From assembly GCA_030704615.1 (NCBI GenBank), contig CM060734.1, positions 45,836,042-45,896,041 of the forward strand: 60,000 nucleotides of DNA, written 5' to 3'. Source of the DNA: Takakia lepidozioides (taxonomy: Eukaryota > Streptophyta > Takakiopsida > Takakiales > Takakiaceae). Shown here piece after piece: positions 11,470-22,780 of this stretch. The first letter of the stretch is position 1, and each line of letters begins with the position of its first letter. A program made the position numbers and the translations under genes. A model generated the notes under the pieces. It ran no database searches. It was not told the origin of the DNA and saw only the letters and a program-made list of their open reading frames with translations.

Positions 11470-12855
11470 CCTGCCACCAAAAAGTCCTTCTATTCAGCCA
11501 AGGATCAAGTGTTGGCCCACTGATAGGCCAGGGTGGAAAAAAATTATGGTCGTGAAGTGTTTGGTCTCCATTCCATATATGTAGTCATTCCATCTTTTCT
11601 TCTGATTCCACTCGGGCTATAACAATGTTTACCATTTTCTCTTGGGTCATTTCCTCTGATCCTGCCTTTACACGTGACCAATGCAGTTTAAGTTCTTGGA
11701 GAAACCCCTCTCCAAGGGTTGGATCAGCAATAGGAACTAACTTCACAAGCTGACTCTTGTGTTGCTCCCTTGCTTTCAATCCAGCCTGTCTCATTGTATC
11801 CTCAAGGCCATCCTGACTCTTTGGCCCCTCAGCAAATTTGTAAGCTTCCCCCGCCATGCGTTGGGCCTCAACAATATCATGCTGCCAAAGGAACCAAAAC
11901 AGTTCATAACATGAACCAGAGGTGAATCTTGTCTATGGATGCAATGAATGAAACTTGGTTAAGACATGATGTTACCTTGTACAAAATCTCAGTCATTGCA
12001 TGGATTGTCAGGTTATACCAAGTCTTTCCTGCTTTCTTGATGCATTCGTCGTATTGCTCTTTCCTCAATACATTCTTCCATTCATAGATAGGTGTAAGGC
12101 CAATCATATTGACCTTGCAAACCAAGTGCACAAATTTGGATCTAACATGTGTCATCTCTTGCCCTGCACATACAAAATGTGATCATTAGAAAGAAGATGT
12201 GTATATGTACATCCATTGAGCAAAAACATGACAACATTGAACATGAAAGTAAATGAAGAATAGAAAGGAAACTCACACATTCACTCCATCCATGATGGAC
12301 CTGAGGGAACCACGATTTTCAATGTCCGCATTAAGCACCCAACTTGTCACACAGACATGTCTTGACAAGTTGGCCCCATGAACTTCATTGATATAGGGAT
12401 ACCATGCTTGAAGCCTATGATTCCCATCCCAGACATGAAACATCTTCCCCCGAAGATGATGCAACTTTGGCTTGGACTCAAGATACTTCTCAAACTCATC
12501 ATTGACTGTTTTCCAATGACTATCCCCATGTAGAGATGATATCAGGACCCACATCTATAGTAGATCCATCAATCCCCTCAACAGAAACATAGAACACGGC
12601 TGCTCCTGGATGGTATCCAGAGTAGAAGTCCCCTCTAAGCTTTAGGATGTCGTTGGCAAGGGCGGGCCTAACAACCTGCATAGAAACCATTATTGACGAC
12701 ATTGATGCAGGGAATTGGGGGGCAGATGAGTATGAAGAGGATACAACATCTAGTGATCCTCTTTCTCTAGATGCCAAACATGCAATTAATCGTTGCAAGC
12801 GTCCCGGCCTCCACAGCTTCAGTTGTAGTAGTAATTTCCTAATTCCATAGACCAA
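11470..12855 (-). pseudogene. ParB-like plus methyltransferase-like gene, copy 2 (N-terminal half only)
   Basis: Reading the minus strand, four exons align with exons 2 to 4 of copy 1. 12855-~12540 encodes RPALANDILKLRGDF and GAAVFYVS. ~12540-12278 encodes WKTVNDEFEKYL and GKMFHVWDGNHRLQAW. ~12150-11970 encodes THVRSKFVHLV and KTWYNLTIHAM. ~11885-11475 encodes ADPTLGEGFLQELKLHW, EEMTQEKM and IWNGDQTLHD, ending in TFWWQ before a GT donor. A frameshift near 12530 joins the first two parts, and a stop follows ESEEKME. The linker and methyltransferase half are absent. The DGNHR motif is fully kept, which supports a real domain under past selection. Confidence 0.7.
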
Positions 12856-12869
12856 AACAGTTCAAGATG

Positions 12870-13300
12870 TCAGTATATGAGCAGAGCAAATGTGTGAATG
12901 TATAATAAAAAGAGCAGTTCAGTGTCATGGTTGCACGAAGAAAACAAATGAATTTGGATAGTCAACTAATTCCATGAATATCCTTGTCTTTCAAAGCCTA
13001 CAACTTGGAGTAGAATACATGCCTGAGCATCCCGACAGAGGACCTCCGACCACCTACGTCGGCACATATGACACATATGTGCAACCAACTCAGAATTTCA
13101 CAAGCTTTGAGGCCCTTGAAGAAATTTTTGCTCAAGGAGCTCCAAGCATATGCACCGGCGCATACCATGGAAGGGAGGTTATAGCCAAACATACAGGAGC
13201 ACCTTGAAAGATTAAACTAGGGCTATTGAAGCATGTGGAGTTGTGGAGGTAACAACGTAGAAGCTTTGAGATACTTGAATACTGTGATCAACCAAAATAG
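12870..13300. other. Spacer between copy 2 and the palindrome array
   Basis: No coding feature could be supported. An imperfect palindrome, CATATGACACATATG, lies near 13066. Confidence 0.4.
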
Positions 13301-13304
13301 GGAA

Positions 13305-13975
13305 GGGCTCGGAGCATCAACAACTTATGAGAATGCGGAGAAACAAAGGAGATGGAAGGGGGGGAGAACTTCCTGAAATATGTGAGCACCCTGCTCCACG
13401 GGTCTGCGTTGACAGAGGTGGCAGCCTTGGCGCTTTGGAGCTTCCGTAACACAGTGAATATGCAAAAAAAAACCAAGCTCCAAGTGTCTCCGCCGGCGGA
13501 GACGCTTGCAGGAGGTTCTTGAAACCTATGAACTGAGCAAAAAAAGAATGTACTCAATGGGTATGCGCCGGCGGATATACCAACCCAGCCCGCTCGGAGC
13601 ATCAACAACTTTTGAGCATGCAGAAAAACAAAGGAGATGGAAAAGGGGAGAACTTCCTGCAACATTTGAGCAGCCCTGCGGCACGGGTATGCGCCGGCGG
13701 ATACGCCAGCCCAACCCGCTCGGAGCATTAGCAACGTATGAGCATGCAAAAAAATAAACGGGATGGGAGTGGAGGAGCACTTCATGAAACATGTGAGCAT
13801 CCCAGCTCCAACGGTATGCGCCGGCGGAGGTGGCAGCCCAGCCCTTCCAAGCATCAGAAAAAACCAAGGGGAATGAGCTGTCTCCGCCGGCGGAGACGTT
13901 GTGTATATGTGTGGAGATTCGCAAACCTGTGAGAGTTGAAGTGACTTAGGCATCTGCGCCGACGGAGGTGCTAGA
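13305..13975. repeat. Tandem array, about 123-bp units, each with a CGCCGGCG palindrome
   Basis: Units contain GCTCGGAGCATCAACAACTT, GAGCATGCAGAAAAACAAAG and one palindrome. Perfect 18-base palindromes GTCTCCGCCGGCGGAGAC lie at 13486-13503 and 13880-13897. Near-palindromes GTATGCGCCGGCGGATAC lie near 13562, 13687 and 13814, and older forms at 13405 (CGTTGACA) and 13955 (CGCCGACG). The array lies about 450 bases upstream of copy 2 (minus strand), where that copy's intron 1 would be expected by comparison with copy 1. Confidence 0.85.
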
Positions 13976-14432
13976 TTAGGAGCAGCTTGGTGGGGCTTAT
14001 GCGATGGCGCATATGCCTAAGTGCAGGTCATGAAATCGAAACAAAACTGCTGCTTACCTTCTCCGTCCGCAGCTTGCCTCTATCACCACCACCACCAGCA
14101 ACGCCTCCCCCTCGAGTGTCCTTCTTCCTCCCCATCGCCGCAGCAGCTCGTTGCCTCGGGGTGGTATAGTATAAGGACGAGATGCGGCGCCTCCGTCTCC
14201 TCTTCGCAACAGGAGTCTCCAGGGTGTAAAGACTAGGGACGTAGAAGAGACGTAGTAAGTCCTTGTGTAGTTTGTGTGTGTTTGTGTGGGGGAGGGAGAG
14301 GGATAATGTGCAAGTATAGTAGACTAGGTTAGTGTAGTAATGAGGCCAGGTTAGTCATGTAGTAATAGGAGCAAGTTAAACTGAATAGAAACAGATTATT
14401 AACAAAAAAGTTGAGGTCATTTCATTGATTAG

Positions 14433-14505
14433 AGCATGGCTTGGTGGTAAGGTTGTGGTGTATTTTCCACTAGGTTGCGGGTTCAAATCTGTGCCCGCCG
14501 ATGAG
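14433..14505 (+). mobile_element. tRNA-derived SINE head
   Basis: A box TGGCTTGGTGG at 14437 and B box GGTTCAAATC at 14480, 43 bases apart as in tRNA genes. The stretch does not fold into a full cloverleaf by eye, so it is read as a SINE promoter rather than a tRNA gene. The 3' end could not be fixed. Confidence 0.55.
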
Positions 14506-14509
14506 AGCG

Positions 14510-15345
14510 GGGGAAAGGGGGGCGAGGGCGAAGGCCAAATTGGCCAAATCTGACATATGAACCTTTTTTAATACCCTCTAGCGTTAGTGCTTTTTGAAAC
14601 CAATGGCTCCATCATGTCAATCGCCATAAACTTCTGGTAGACTCAAATCTGAAAATTATTTTGACTCAAACCTGAAAATTTTAATTCTATTTGTCTAGGT
14701 TTTTTTCAAACACATTTTAAAACAAGACATTTTTGTCAATTACACTAATGGACTACATGGGTTACACATGGATCCTCATAAGATGGTTGTATGATTGACA
14801 TGTTACTTTGTGGCGGCGCCTTCATAAGACAATATAAAGTAAGTGATAAAGTAACTGAACATTTTGTTATGGGTGTCTTAATCAATTTATTGGTTTTGGA
14901 GTGAATTGTCGCCACAAATACTTGTACTCATTATTCATACATGAGTAATCAAAGAACAAATCAACATACATGTCATGGGATTTGATTGTAAATAAATTGT
15001 GCCGTCTAGTTTTTCAGTTCATAGTTGGACGATTAATCAATGATTGGTAGTATAATAAATGGAAACATGCAGAGCATTTATGTTTCATATGGTCATAAGA
15101 AGAAGGCAGTACATTGGATTCTAAGATCTCAACAACGGCGCCGTCGTCTTAAAAATAGGGGATAATCCATTTAGTTGTTTCTGTCAGAGAGTAATATGGA
15201 TGGAGCACATGTCTCAAAAAATTTGGACCTTATGGATTGATGATACATAGAAGTAATATAAGCCATTTAATGTATTTGCATAAGGTCTTGCAAGATGTGC
15301 GCTTTCGTTCATTTTGCATCTCCTCTCAAACTTTGAGGACATTGC
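14510..15345. other. AT-rich flank of the MULE-like element
   Basis: No coding feature. It lies between the SINE head and the first reading frame of the MULE-like element, and may contain the element's left end. I could not identify terminal inverted repeats by eye. Confidence 0.4.
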
Positions 15346-15348
15346 CAA

Positions 15349-18300
15349 ATGTCTGCACCAAAATATGCATTGCTTTCATGTCCACCTGATGCAAAAGTGG
15401 TTCGTTATCCTTGCAATGGAAACAAGTGCATTATCCCAGAACCTTGGTTATGCAATAGATTCAAACTTGTTCCGGGTTCAGTTTTTTTGGAGGATGATGG
15501 AGATGATGATGCCTCCACAGTGTTGCTTCCAGTTTTTAATGACGGCCAAAAGCAATGGGAGTTGTTTCCAGACACTTTCTCCAAGTATCGTGTCACAGGT
15601 ACGAGTTATACACAGTCACATGATGAAAGACACACTTCTATTGCAAAGAAGAAAGAACAAGCTGCAACAAATGAGAGTTGTAAATTGAAGGAGGAGGTTG
15701 CGGATTCGGCGAGCTTGGGGTCTCATAATTCGGATTGTGTTGAGGTTTCTAAGAGTGTATTTTGTGGATCTCAACCTTCCTCATCTTCTCATACGGTCTT
15801 GCTTCACGACATGAAGCCTCGGAAAACTCCACTTGACAACACCACGTCTGATTGTTGCGAATCTGCGAGGGGTTTATCTTCATCTCCACGACTAGCAGGG
15901 GAGGCTACAGCTGCATTTCCTTCTGGTGTGTTGTCCATTTTGAGTATCTTGGCCACTGCTCAGAGAAATGGATAAAAAAAAAAGCTTTCTACCTTGGACT
16001 ATAGTCACATTCCAGTGCATCGTGTTCGGTGTCTTCCTCGAGCTTTTGATGGAAAAGTGATCCACAAACTCCCCCCTGTGGTCAAACTACGTACGGACCG
16101 TGGTTCACAGTCCCTCCAATGCATGGACCACAAGTTTGATGGTCATCCTTGGTGCAAGACCAATATCTACAATATGTCTGGTGTTCCAGATCATGTGAAA
16201 TGTAGTAAGGTTCTTTGTGTTGGAAAGCTCATATGTCAAAGCAGCACTTGCCCCTTCTTCAAGAACGAAGGAGAACGGAATGACCGCTATTGGGAAGGCA
16301 ATGCAGACAAGGTGTTCATTGCAGGAGCCCAAGTTCCATTCAACCAGTTCAAGTGTAGTTTCTGCAAAGAAAGACCTTTCTGTGAGGCGCATTGTGGGGC
16401 GAGAATGTACTATGTCACAAGTTCCCTTCCAACATATACACGTGTTGCAGTTCATGATGGGTTTCATAACCATCCATGTGCCAAAGGCGAGAATAGAGAG
16501 GCTGCAGAAAATGCATCAAGCATGAAGAGCACGTTAAGATGAAGCCATGGTCGACCCCAAGAGCTATTTCCTTGTCAATGGCCCAGAAGCTCTTGATTGA
16601 TCGAGTTCTTGTGGCTGATGGCACAGAGACAGTACGTCTTGAGGGAGAGGCTTTGGAAGACATTCTTGAAGAATTTGCCCATCTTTGTAGCCCCAATTTG
16701 AAAAACAAGGTCGCATCTGCACGTGTCAATTCTATCATGTCCATATTGGAGTTGAAGCGTCTGAGTTTATACCATTTCATTCACAGCAATCTCCTTCCAG
16801 GCCAACATACTTCTCATCTCCCCCATGTTTTCAAGATGTCTGTTGCTGGTCCCGAGAGTGGTGTTGATCTTGTGCGTCGCATGAGTGAGGGGGATCTACG
16901 CACAAGTTGGGTAGTATTTGACCATGTCAAACGCATCAAGGATTGGACAACTCTTACGTGTCATGTCTATGAACCATATGTCAAGCGAATGATGACCATT
17001 GCCATTTGCGATATGAAAACAGAGGATGCAGATGCTCAGGTGTTATTCTGGGAGATGATCAATGAACAAGCAGAACTTGTTGGCTTGAACAAACCAAATT
17101 TTGCTGGCTTCATGGCGGATGTAGCAGGAGCGAATTGGGCTGCTGTTCAAAGAGTTTATGGATCTGATCCCAATGTCCCAATGGAAGGTAAAGAAAGAAC
17201 ATGTTTATATCATTGGGCTGAAAGCCTCCGAAGACACACCAACGACTACATCTTGGAGGACTTCCGTGAAAGGCATACTCAGCTCTGTTATGAATGGAAA
17301 GATAGTGCTATCTTGGAGGATGCTACAACCACATACATTGCAATTCGGGCTTGGTGGCTCTCTTCAGGAGCATGCACAGAAAAGAGTCTGCCAAAACTGG
17401 ATTCATGGCTTGCATGGTGGCACTACAGATATCGAATGTGGGCCCAATGGATGAGAGAGGACATGGATGTGGAGGCAGATGCAGATATGCCTACCACTAA
17501 TTTGTCTGAGGCAGTCCATTCTGCTTGGTGGAAGACAGCAGGCAATGGGAAAAAAATGAAGGTGGATCTATATGAGGCCACCATGCATGACATGTCACGA
17601 GCTCTTTTGCAGCAGGCAACATTTTACAGGCACACCACAGGAAAGACATGGGGGACGGGGCCCGACAAAGAGGAGCTCATGTTGCGTCAAGCACCTAGAT
17701 CTAATAGCCCAGCAAAAATGGGTAAGGTTGTACGTGGCATAGTAGCTAGAACACCCATGCACACAAGGGGGGTTCAATTGGAGGGAAACAATCACACTAT
17801 TCCAGTCAAACGCAAGTTAGGCGATGAGCATGGTGGGCCAAACAAATCTTGGAGGTGTGATATGAATGTAAAGACCGTTCCAGCGCGCGCCACTGGGATG
17901 CCCAGTTCACACCAGCCATCTAGGTTTGTCAGCTCCAAATCAAATCATGAAATTCCTGGTTCTTCGACTTTCTGTGAGACAAATCCACATGTTGCTATCC
18001 CTCCTCAGCCAATGCAATGGGGAAATCCAGTGAGAGAGACACAAGACTTTTCCGATGCATTGTTCAGGATTCAGCGGACAGGTCCTGCTTCCATGGTTCG
18101 TTGTTCTGCCTTGGTTGGAGTCTCCAAGGATAAATGCAAAGCGCTCATCAGGAAAGGTAAAGGAAGTCATGCACCTTGCTTCACTGGCAAGTTACTAGCA
18201 CCGAACATGAAAGAACCAAAACTGCAAGTTTTTTGGTTTTGCCCCACAAATGTTTTGTCGTGTGTTGGAGGGACCGTGCCATCCTATTGCTTGGGAAAAC

Positions 18301-18851
18301 CGGGTATCCCTAACATGTGGCCTGTGAAGGTTGGAACCAACCTTACACAAGAAGAGGTGGACAACTTGATCCTTGCAGGTTTCCGACTAGTCCATCTTCC
18401 CAACGTTCCTGATCCGAACTTTCCTGTGGGACCACTTCCAGTGGAACAACATATTCATCAAGGTGTGGTCCTTCCTGTGGGTAAGTATCCCACTACACGC
18501 TATGGGGTGCGCATTCGGCGTCGGGATCCGACTCCTCGACACTTGAGTCGCCAAGAGTCAGCGGAGACTCTTATTGCTGAGGTTCGTGGATTCAGAAACG
18601 TGCTTCAGCCAGGTTATGGGAGAATTTACCAGCTACAAACAGAGAGATCTACCAGGGCAAGATTGGTTTACAATGTATACATTGGTCAGTTTCCATCTTG
18701 TGATTGTCCCGACTTTGATGAGATATCTGTCAAGAAGAAAAAACAAACATATCTACCTTGTAAGCACATGTACTTCATGTACAACGCGCATCTAGGATGC
18801 GCCAAGGCTTATGAGATCCACCAACCTTCCCTTGCTAAAGAAGGACCCTAG
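15349..18851 (+). mobile_element. MULE-like transposase with SWIM zinc finger, three consecutive frames
   Basis: Three segments, 15349-15975, 15994-16542 and 16539-18851 (770 aa), appear to be one protein. The first two share a frame and are split only by a TAA at 15973 beside a run of ten A. The second and third overlap as ATGA, and reading the third frame upstream gives a plausible join near 16505 (KCIKHEEHVK), so a one-base loss is likely. The first part is poorly conserved. The second is cysteine- and histidine-rich (CPFFKNEG, CSFCKERPFCEAHCG, HDGFHNHPC). The third has a transposase-like core with FAGFMADVAGANW, CLYHWAESL and NLSEAVHSAW, then near the C-terminus CDCPDF and LPCKHMYFMY, the CxC...CxH pattern of a SWIM finger typical of MULE/FAR1-like proteins. 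No terminal repeats were found. Confidence 0.65.
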
Positions 18852-18859
18852 TTCAACTT

Positions 18860-19555
18860 CTTAGTGACACATGAAATGCACAAAAAAAGAACCTCTAACT
18901 TGTGCCGTTCATTTTCATGCATGTGACATGCAATTATCTTGTTAATACTTTATTCCAAACATGACACATATGCATTTGTTAGTATAGAAGTTCCTATTTT
19001 GGTTAAAATAGAATTTGTGTACCTGTCACACAAGTTTTCAAATTAATTTTTTCTCAAACATGACATAGATGCTTTTGTTAGTACAAAAGTCCATATTTTG
19101 GTTAATATGAAACTTTTTCCTTGAATACAAGTTTGCAAACTATTACTTGGGCCAGGGATCTTGTATTCTCTTCAATTTAAGGTGGTGCATTAGTTGGAGT
19201 TAAGGGTCACATGCATCTTTGACCATTGACTACTAATTTTGTTAGCTAAATTTTTTTATTTTTTTTCTATATACATATGATGTAACATTTGCATATGCAA
19301 TAAAATACGTCGTATTCTATATTATATAACTCCACTGCATACAATCTACAATGTGTGCATACAAATTTGTCACATGCATATATAATAAGGGATTTTGTGC
19401 ATGCATGCACGCAACCTGTGCATATGGAATAGCAACCCCCCGATTGGGCTTCAACAACATGAGAGCAAAATCGGGCATCCACTCTTCTTGCCCATGTGAA
19501 TGTGAATCCGTGTGTCAATCAGATGATCAGCTGGTTGCCAAGCTGATGTAAACAC
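18860..19555. other. AT-rich spacer
   Basis: No gene. A roughly 110-base segment occurs twice in diverged form (near 18955 and 19065: ACATGACA..TGC..TTTGTTAGTA..AAGT). It may include the right end of the MULE-like element. Confidence 0.4.
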
Positions 19556-19559
19556 CTTT

Positions 19560-20460
19560 GACAGGGTGTCCCACATGTGGGAATCAGTGGTATGCCCCAA
19601 AAACCAGTATAGTGATTGGCACAAAATCGAGTGCAAACTGTGGTGTTGACAATCTAGTTCTTTGTCCTTATGAGGAGGATGAGGATGTCTCGTCGGAGCA
19701 CATGGTAGATTGGAAGCACTTTGCGAAACAAATAGTACTGACAAAGGAATGAGAGGAGAAAAAAAGACTCTCTCTCGTCCACGAACGCTCTGCACCTCAC
19801 GAGCTCGTACCATAAGCCTAAACTGCAAGAATTTATTCGTCACAATTTCGTGGCAAGGTGGGAGGACAAGCAATTTCGACAATGCTTGATGCATTTTCCA
19901 TCTGATATTCTGGTTTTAGTGGTTGATTTTGCAGAGAACTATACTTTTGAGATCCATAATGAAGTGCAATCAATGCACTGGCATTCCTACCAGACTACCA
20001 TCATGGTTTTAATAACTTGGCGTCGAAACCCTGAGCCTGATCCTAATGACCCTCGAAGTGATAGCTTGATGGAGTACCATTTTTTTTATTTCGGACGACA
20101 AAACCCACGACAATTACTTCGTACAGCATTGGAAACATGTATCCAGTACTTTCTTTCGCCAAGAGAGCATTGGATATGGAGCGACGGTTGTGCTTCCCAA
20201 TTTAAAAGCAAAGTCCCATGGTACTTTATGAGTCGGTACCCTCATGTCACCAGTGGTTGTGGATTGCTTTGAAGTTTTTTTTGTACAGGGCACGGCAAGG
20301 GCCCTCATGATGGTGCAAGTGTTGTTGTCAACAGATTCCTGCAACAAGCACAATTGGATGTGTCAGGCCCTAAATTACAAAATCTCGAGGACGTGGTGAA
20401 TTTGGACCTACGGGTCGAGAATTATACAAATATGAACAATTTTGGTTGCTGAAAATCCTG
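19560..20460 (+). mobile_element. DDE-like transposase fragment (DFAENY / SDGCASQFKS / GHGKGPHDGA)
   Basis: The 19850-20440 frame has VVDFAENYTFEI, IWSDGCASQFKSK and, after an in-frame TGA at 20270, FFCTGHGKGPHDGASVV. The stop replaces what is probably a tryptophan codon, because the frame is otherwise open and the motif continues in the same frame. The spaced acidic residues suggest a DDE nuclease. I recall similar SDGxxSQFKS proteins as uncharacterised repeats in animals and early plants, but cannot name the superfamily. A possible upstream exon with CPTCG-like cysteines lies near 19565-19750. Confidence 0.5.
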
Positions 20461-20475
20461 GGGGGTGCACTCTTC
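20365..20475. repeat. Repeat end with TGCACCCCCCAGG terminus (copy a)
   Basis: The segment with AATTTGGACCTACGGG and ATATGAACAATTTTGG ends in CCTGGGGGGTGCAC at 20456-20469. The same internal text recurs at 25515-25575, where the opposite terminus GTGCACCCCCCAGG is found (25377). Together they suggest a small element with terminal inverted repeats. Confidence 0.5.
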
Positions 20476-20479
20476 ATAA

Positions 20480-21055
20480 AAAGACCATATCACGTGCGTG
20501 CATCAGCCAATAAACAATACCCCTGTATATAGCTTAATTCATGAATTTATCATATGTAAACATATTTTTAAAACTTTATTAAAACCCCTAAAGTATTTAT
20601 ATAAAACAAACAATTAATGAATAACAATGCCCTGCTGTATGTATTCATGTGTTCATTGAGAATATAAAAACCCTTTATTTATGTATATTTTTTAATACAA
20701 ATTATAGATCGGATTTTAAAAAAATCAAAATAACTTGTGTAACCAATAAAAATTAGTATAAAACTTATTTTCCGTTTATAAAATTGCAAAAAACATGCTG
20801 AAATGTGTTGAGAAAGGTGCCTTCATTAGCAGTGCCTTGTTTTATCAATTGTGCTGCTGCCGCTGCTGTTTCCACTTTGGCCAAAACAAGAAGATTTTTC
20901 TTTTAAGAAACGGAGGGGGGGGGGGGGGGGGGGGTTGTGTGCAGCAGCAGCTGCAGCTCCTCCTCTCTCCCTCCCCCGTTTTCCTTGGCCTAGTAGGGGG
21001 GAGAGAGACAGCAGCAGCTACTGCTGCTCTACCCCTGCTTAGGCAAACAAAAGGG
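20480..21055. other. AT-rich spacer with OSB-like shard and poly-G
   Basis: From 20785 to 20865 the text matches the OSB repeat units further on (GTGTTGAGAAAGGTGCCTTC, ATCAATTGTGCTGCTGC). A run of about 20 G lies at 20915-20934, likely to be length-variable. The remainder is featureless. Confidence 0.45.
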
Positions 21056-21059
21056 AAAA

Positions 21060-21520
21060 AAACAATAATAGTAATAACAAATCTCGTTGCTCCCACATTT
21101 GATATACATGTTGACGTGGGTACTGTTCAGAATGACACCTGATATAACCCTAGCTTTGACAACATCACCATGGACCTCTTTGTCTTTTTCGAGGGCTGCT
21201 TGCATGGTTGTTCATGCATTATAAACACAAACAAACATGATCTGGTCCAACTTCAAGCCTTCCTGCATCATTTGCTCATAGGTCTCTATGTCAAAGTCTT
21301 CATCCCGCACCCCTCCTATGCATATCCTGCATTCTTCACGTTCCACAACACCACATCTCGTTCAGCCATATTGTCAAAACACTGCATCTAGTTAAACCAC
21401 CTTGTTGCACCCGCTCTTGAAATACATGTCCACCAAGATAGGGTTTAGAATGACATCTGATACAATTCCAGCTCTTACGATGTCACCATGGACTTCTTTG
21501 CCCTTTTCGAAAGGGTATCA
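21060..21520 (-). pseudogene. PPR repeat shards
   Basis: On the minus strand two adjacent pieces read as PLS-type pentatricopeptide repeats. One gives FEKGKEVHGDIVRAGIVSD and VDMYFKSGC near 21400-21515. The other gives VNMYIKCGS near 21090. Frames are broken between them. PPR proteins bind organellar RNA; these are only remnants. A CT microsatellite (21537-21555) follows. Confidence 0.6.
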
Positions 21521-21794
21521 AGAGAGAAAGAACTATCTCTCTCTCTCTCTCTCCCTTAAGCTCCCGACGCGATGAATTCGAGGTCAGACGGTGGGGTCAG
21601 CTGCAACATATGACTAATACCAGATATGGGCCTAAGTTAATCGACTCTATATCTTGGAAGTAGGACCGTCCCGTAGATTTCAAATAGTTTGGATTTTAAT
21701 TTAATGTCCCGGTAGCTATATAAACTATTCTAAGTGTCAAATTGTTGTACAAGGAAGAACAAGCTCATGTGAAATGTGATGGGACATACATCTT

Positions 21795-22780
21795 GTTGTT
21801 AGGTGCTGGTAAAATGCAGGGAGAACATTCTCCTACTAAGATGGATCCCACCTACCAGCTGTAGCATAGATATTTGATAGCAACACATAAGTCGCAGCAT
21901 CCTGTTCATCCGACGTGAGGATAGATGTTGCCGCACGTTCAGCCATCTCCACATTGCCATGGATTCTACAGGCACCAAGCAAGGCCTTCCACACCACAAC
22001 ATTTGGATTACAGGCATTTTATTAATCAGGTCCACTGCCTCATCCAGTTGTCCCGCACGTCCACCATGCAGCCAAAGTGCTTTACTGGCAGAGTGACACC
22101 ATGATCTTGACTAAGGGAATCGAAGTAGTTTTTTCCTTCATCCAGTAGGCCAATGTGGTAGCATGCAGAGATAACACATATAAAGGTGATATTGTCTGGC
22201 TTCAAACCGTTCTTTTGAATTCCTTCAAATAGTTGCAGGACCTGCCTATGACAACCATGCTGGGCATATCCTGCAATCATCGCGTTACACGACACCACAT
22301 TTCGTTCAGCCTGCATATTGTCAAATACTCCCTTTGCATCCTCAATGCACCCACATTTTGCATACATGTCCACCAGGGCAGTGTCCAGAATGACATTCCC
22401 TCTGCACCCTCAATGCTCCCAGATTTGGCATACATGTCCACAAGGCTATTGTTCAGAATGATCACATCTGGTACAATTCCAGCTTTTGCGATGCAACCAT
22501 GCACCTCTTTGCCCTTTTCCAGGGCTCCCAGGCTTGCATGGACTGCGAACGCACACAAACATGATGTGGTCGGGCGTCACCCCTTCCCCCATCATTTGCT
22601 CATAGGTCTCCAAAGCCTCCATCCCACGCCCTTGTTGTGCATACCCTGCAAGCATCGCACTCCACGACACCACATCTCATTTAGCCATAGTGTTGAACAC
22701 TTCTTTTGCATTCTCAAAGCACCCACATTTGACATACATGTCCACCAGGGCAGCGTTCAGAATGACATTTGGTAATCGGA
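21795..22780 (-). pseudogene. PLS-type PPR pseudogene
   Basis: The minus strand gives successive repeats with frameshifts. 22673-22446 has VSWSAMLAGYAQQGRGMEAL, ETYEQMMGEGVTPDHIMFV and KGQRGAWLHRK. 22558-22440 has GALEKGKEVHGCIAKAGIV and LVDMYAKSGSIEGAE. 22373-22026 has MDMYAKCGCIEDAKGVFDNM, VSCNAMIAGYAQHGCHRQ and GLKPDNITFICVISACYHIG, then GLLDEGKNYFDSL. The end of the last repeat resembles the start of the E domain. No DYW domain is visible and the N-terminal targeting region is missing. The family edits or processes organellar transcripts; this copy is broken. Confidence 0.8.

Noticed and set aside
20890-21060. Frames with poly-glycine and poly-alanine
   Set aside because: Produced by a poly-G run and CAG/CTC repeats, not by a gene.
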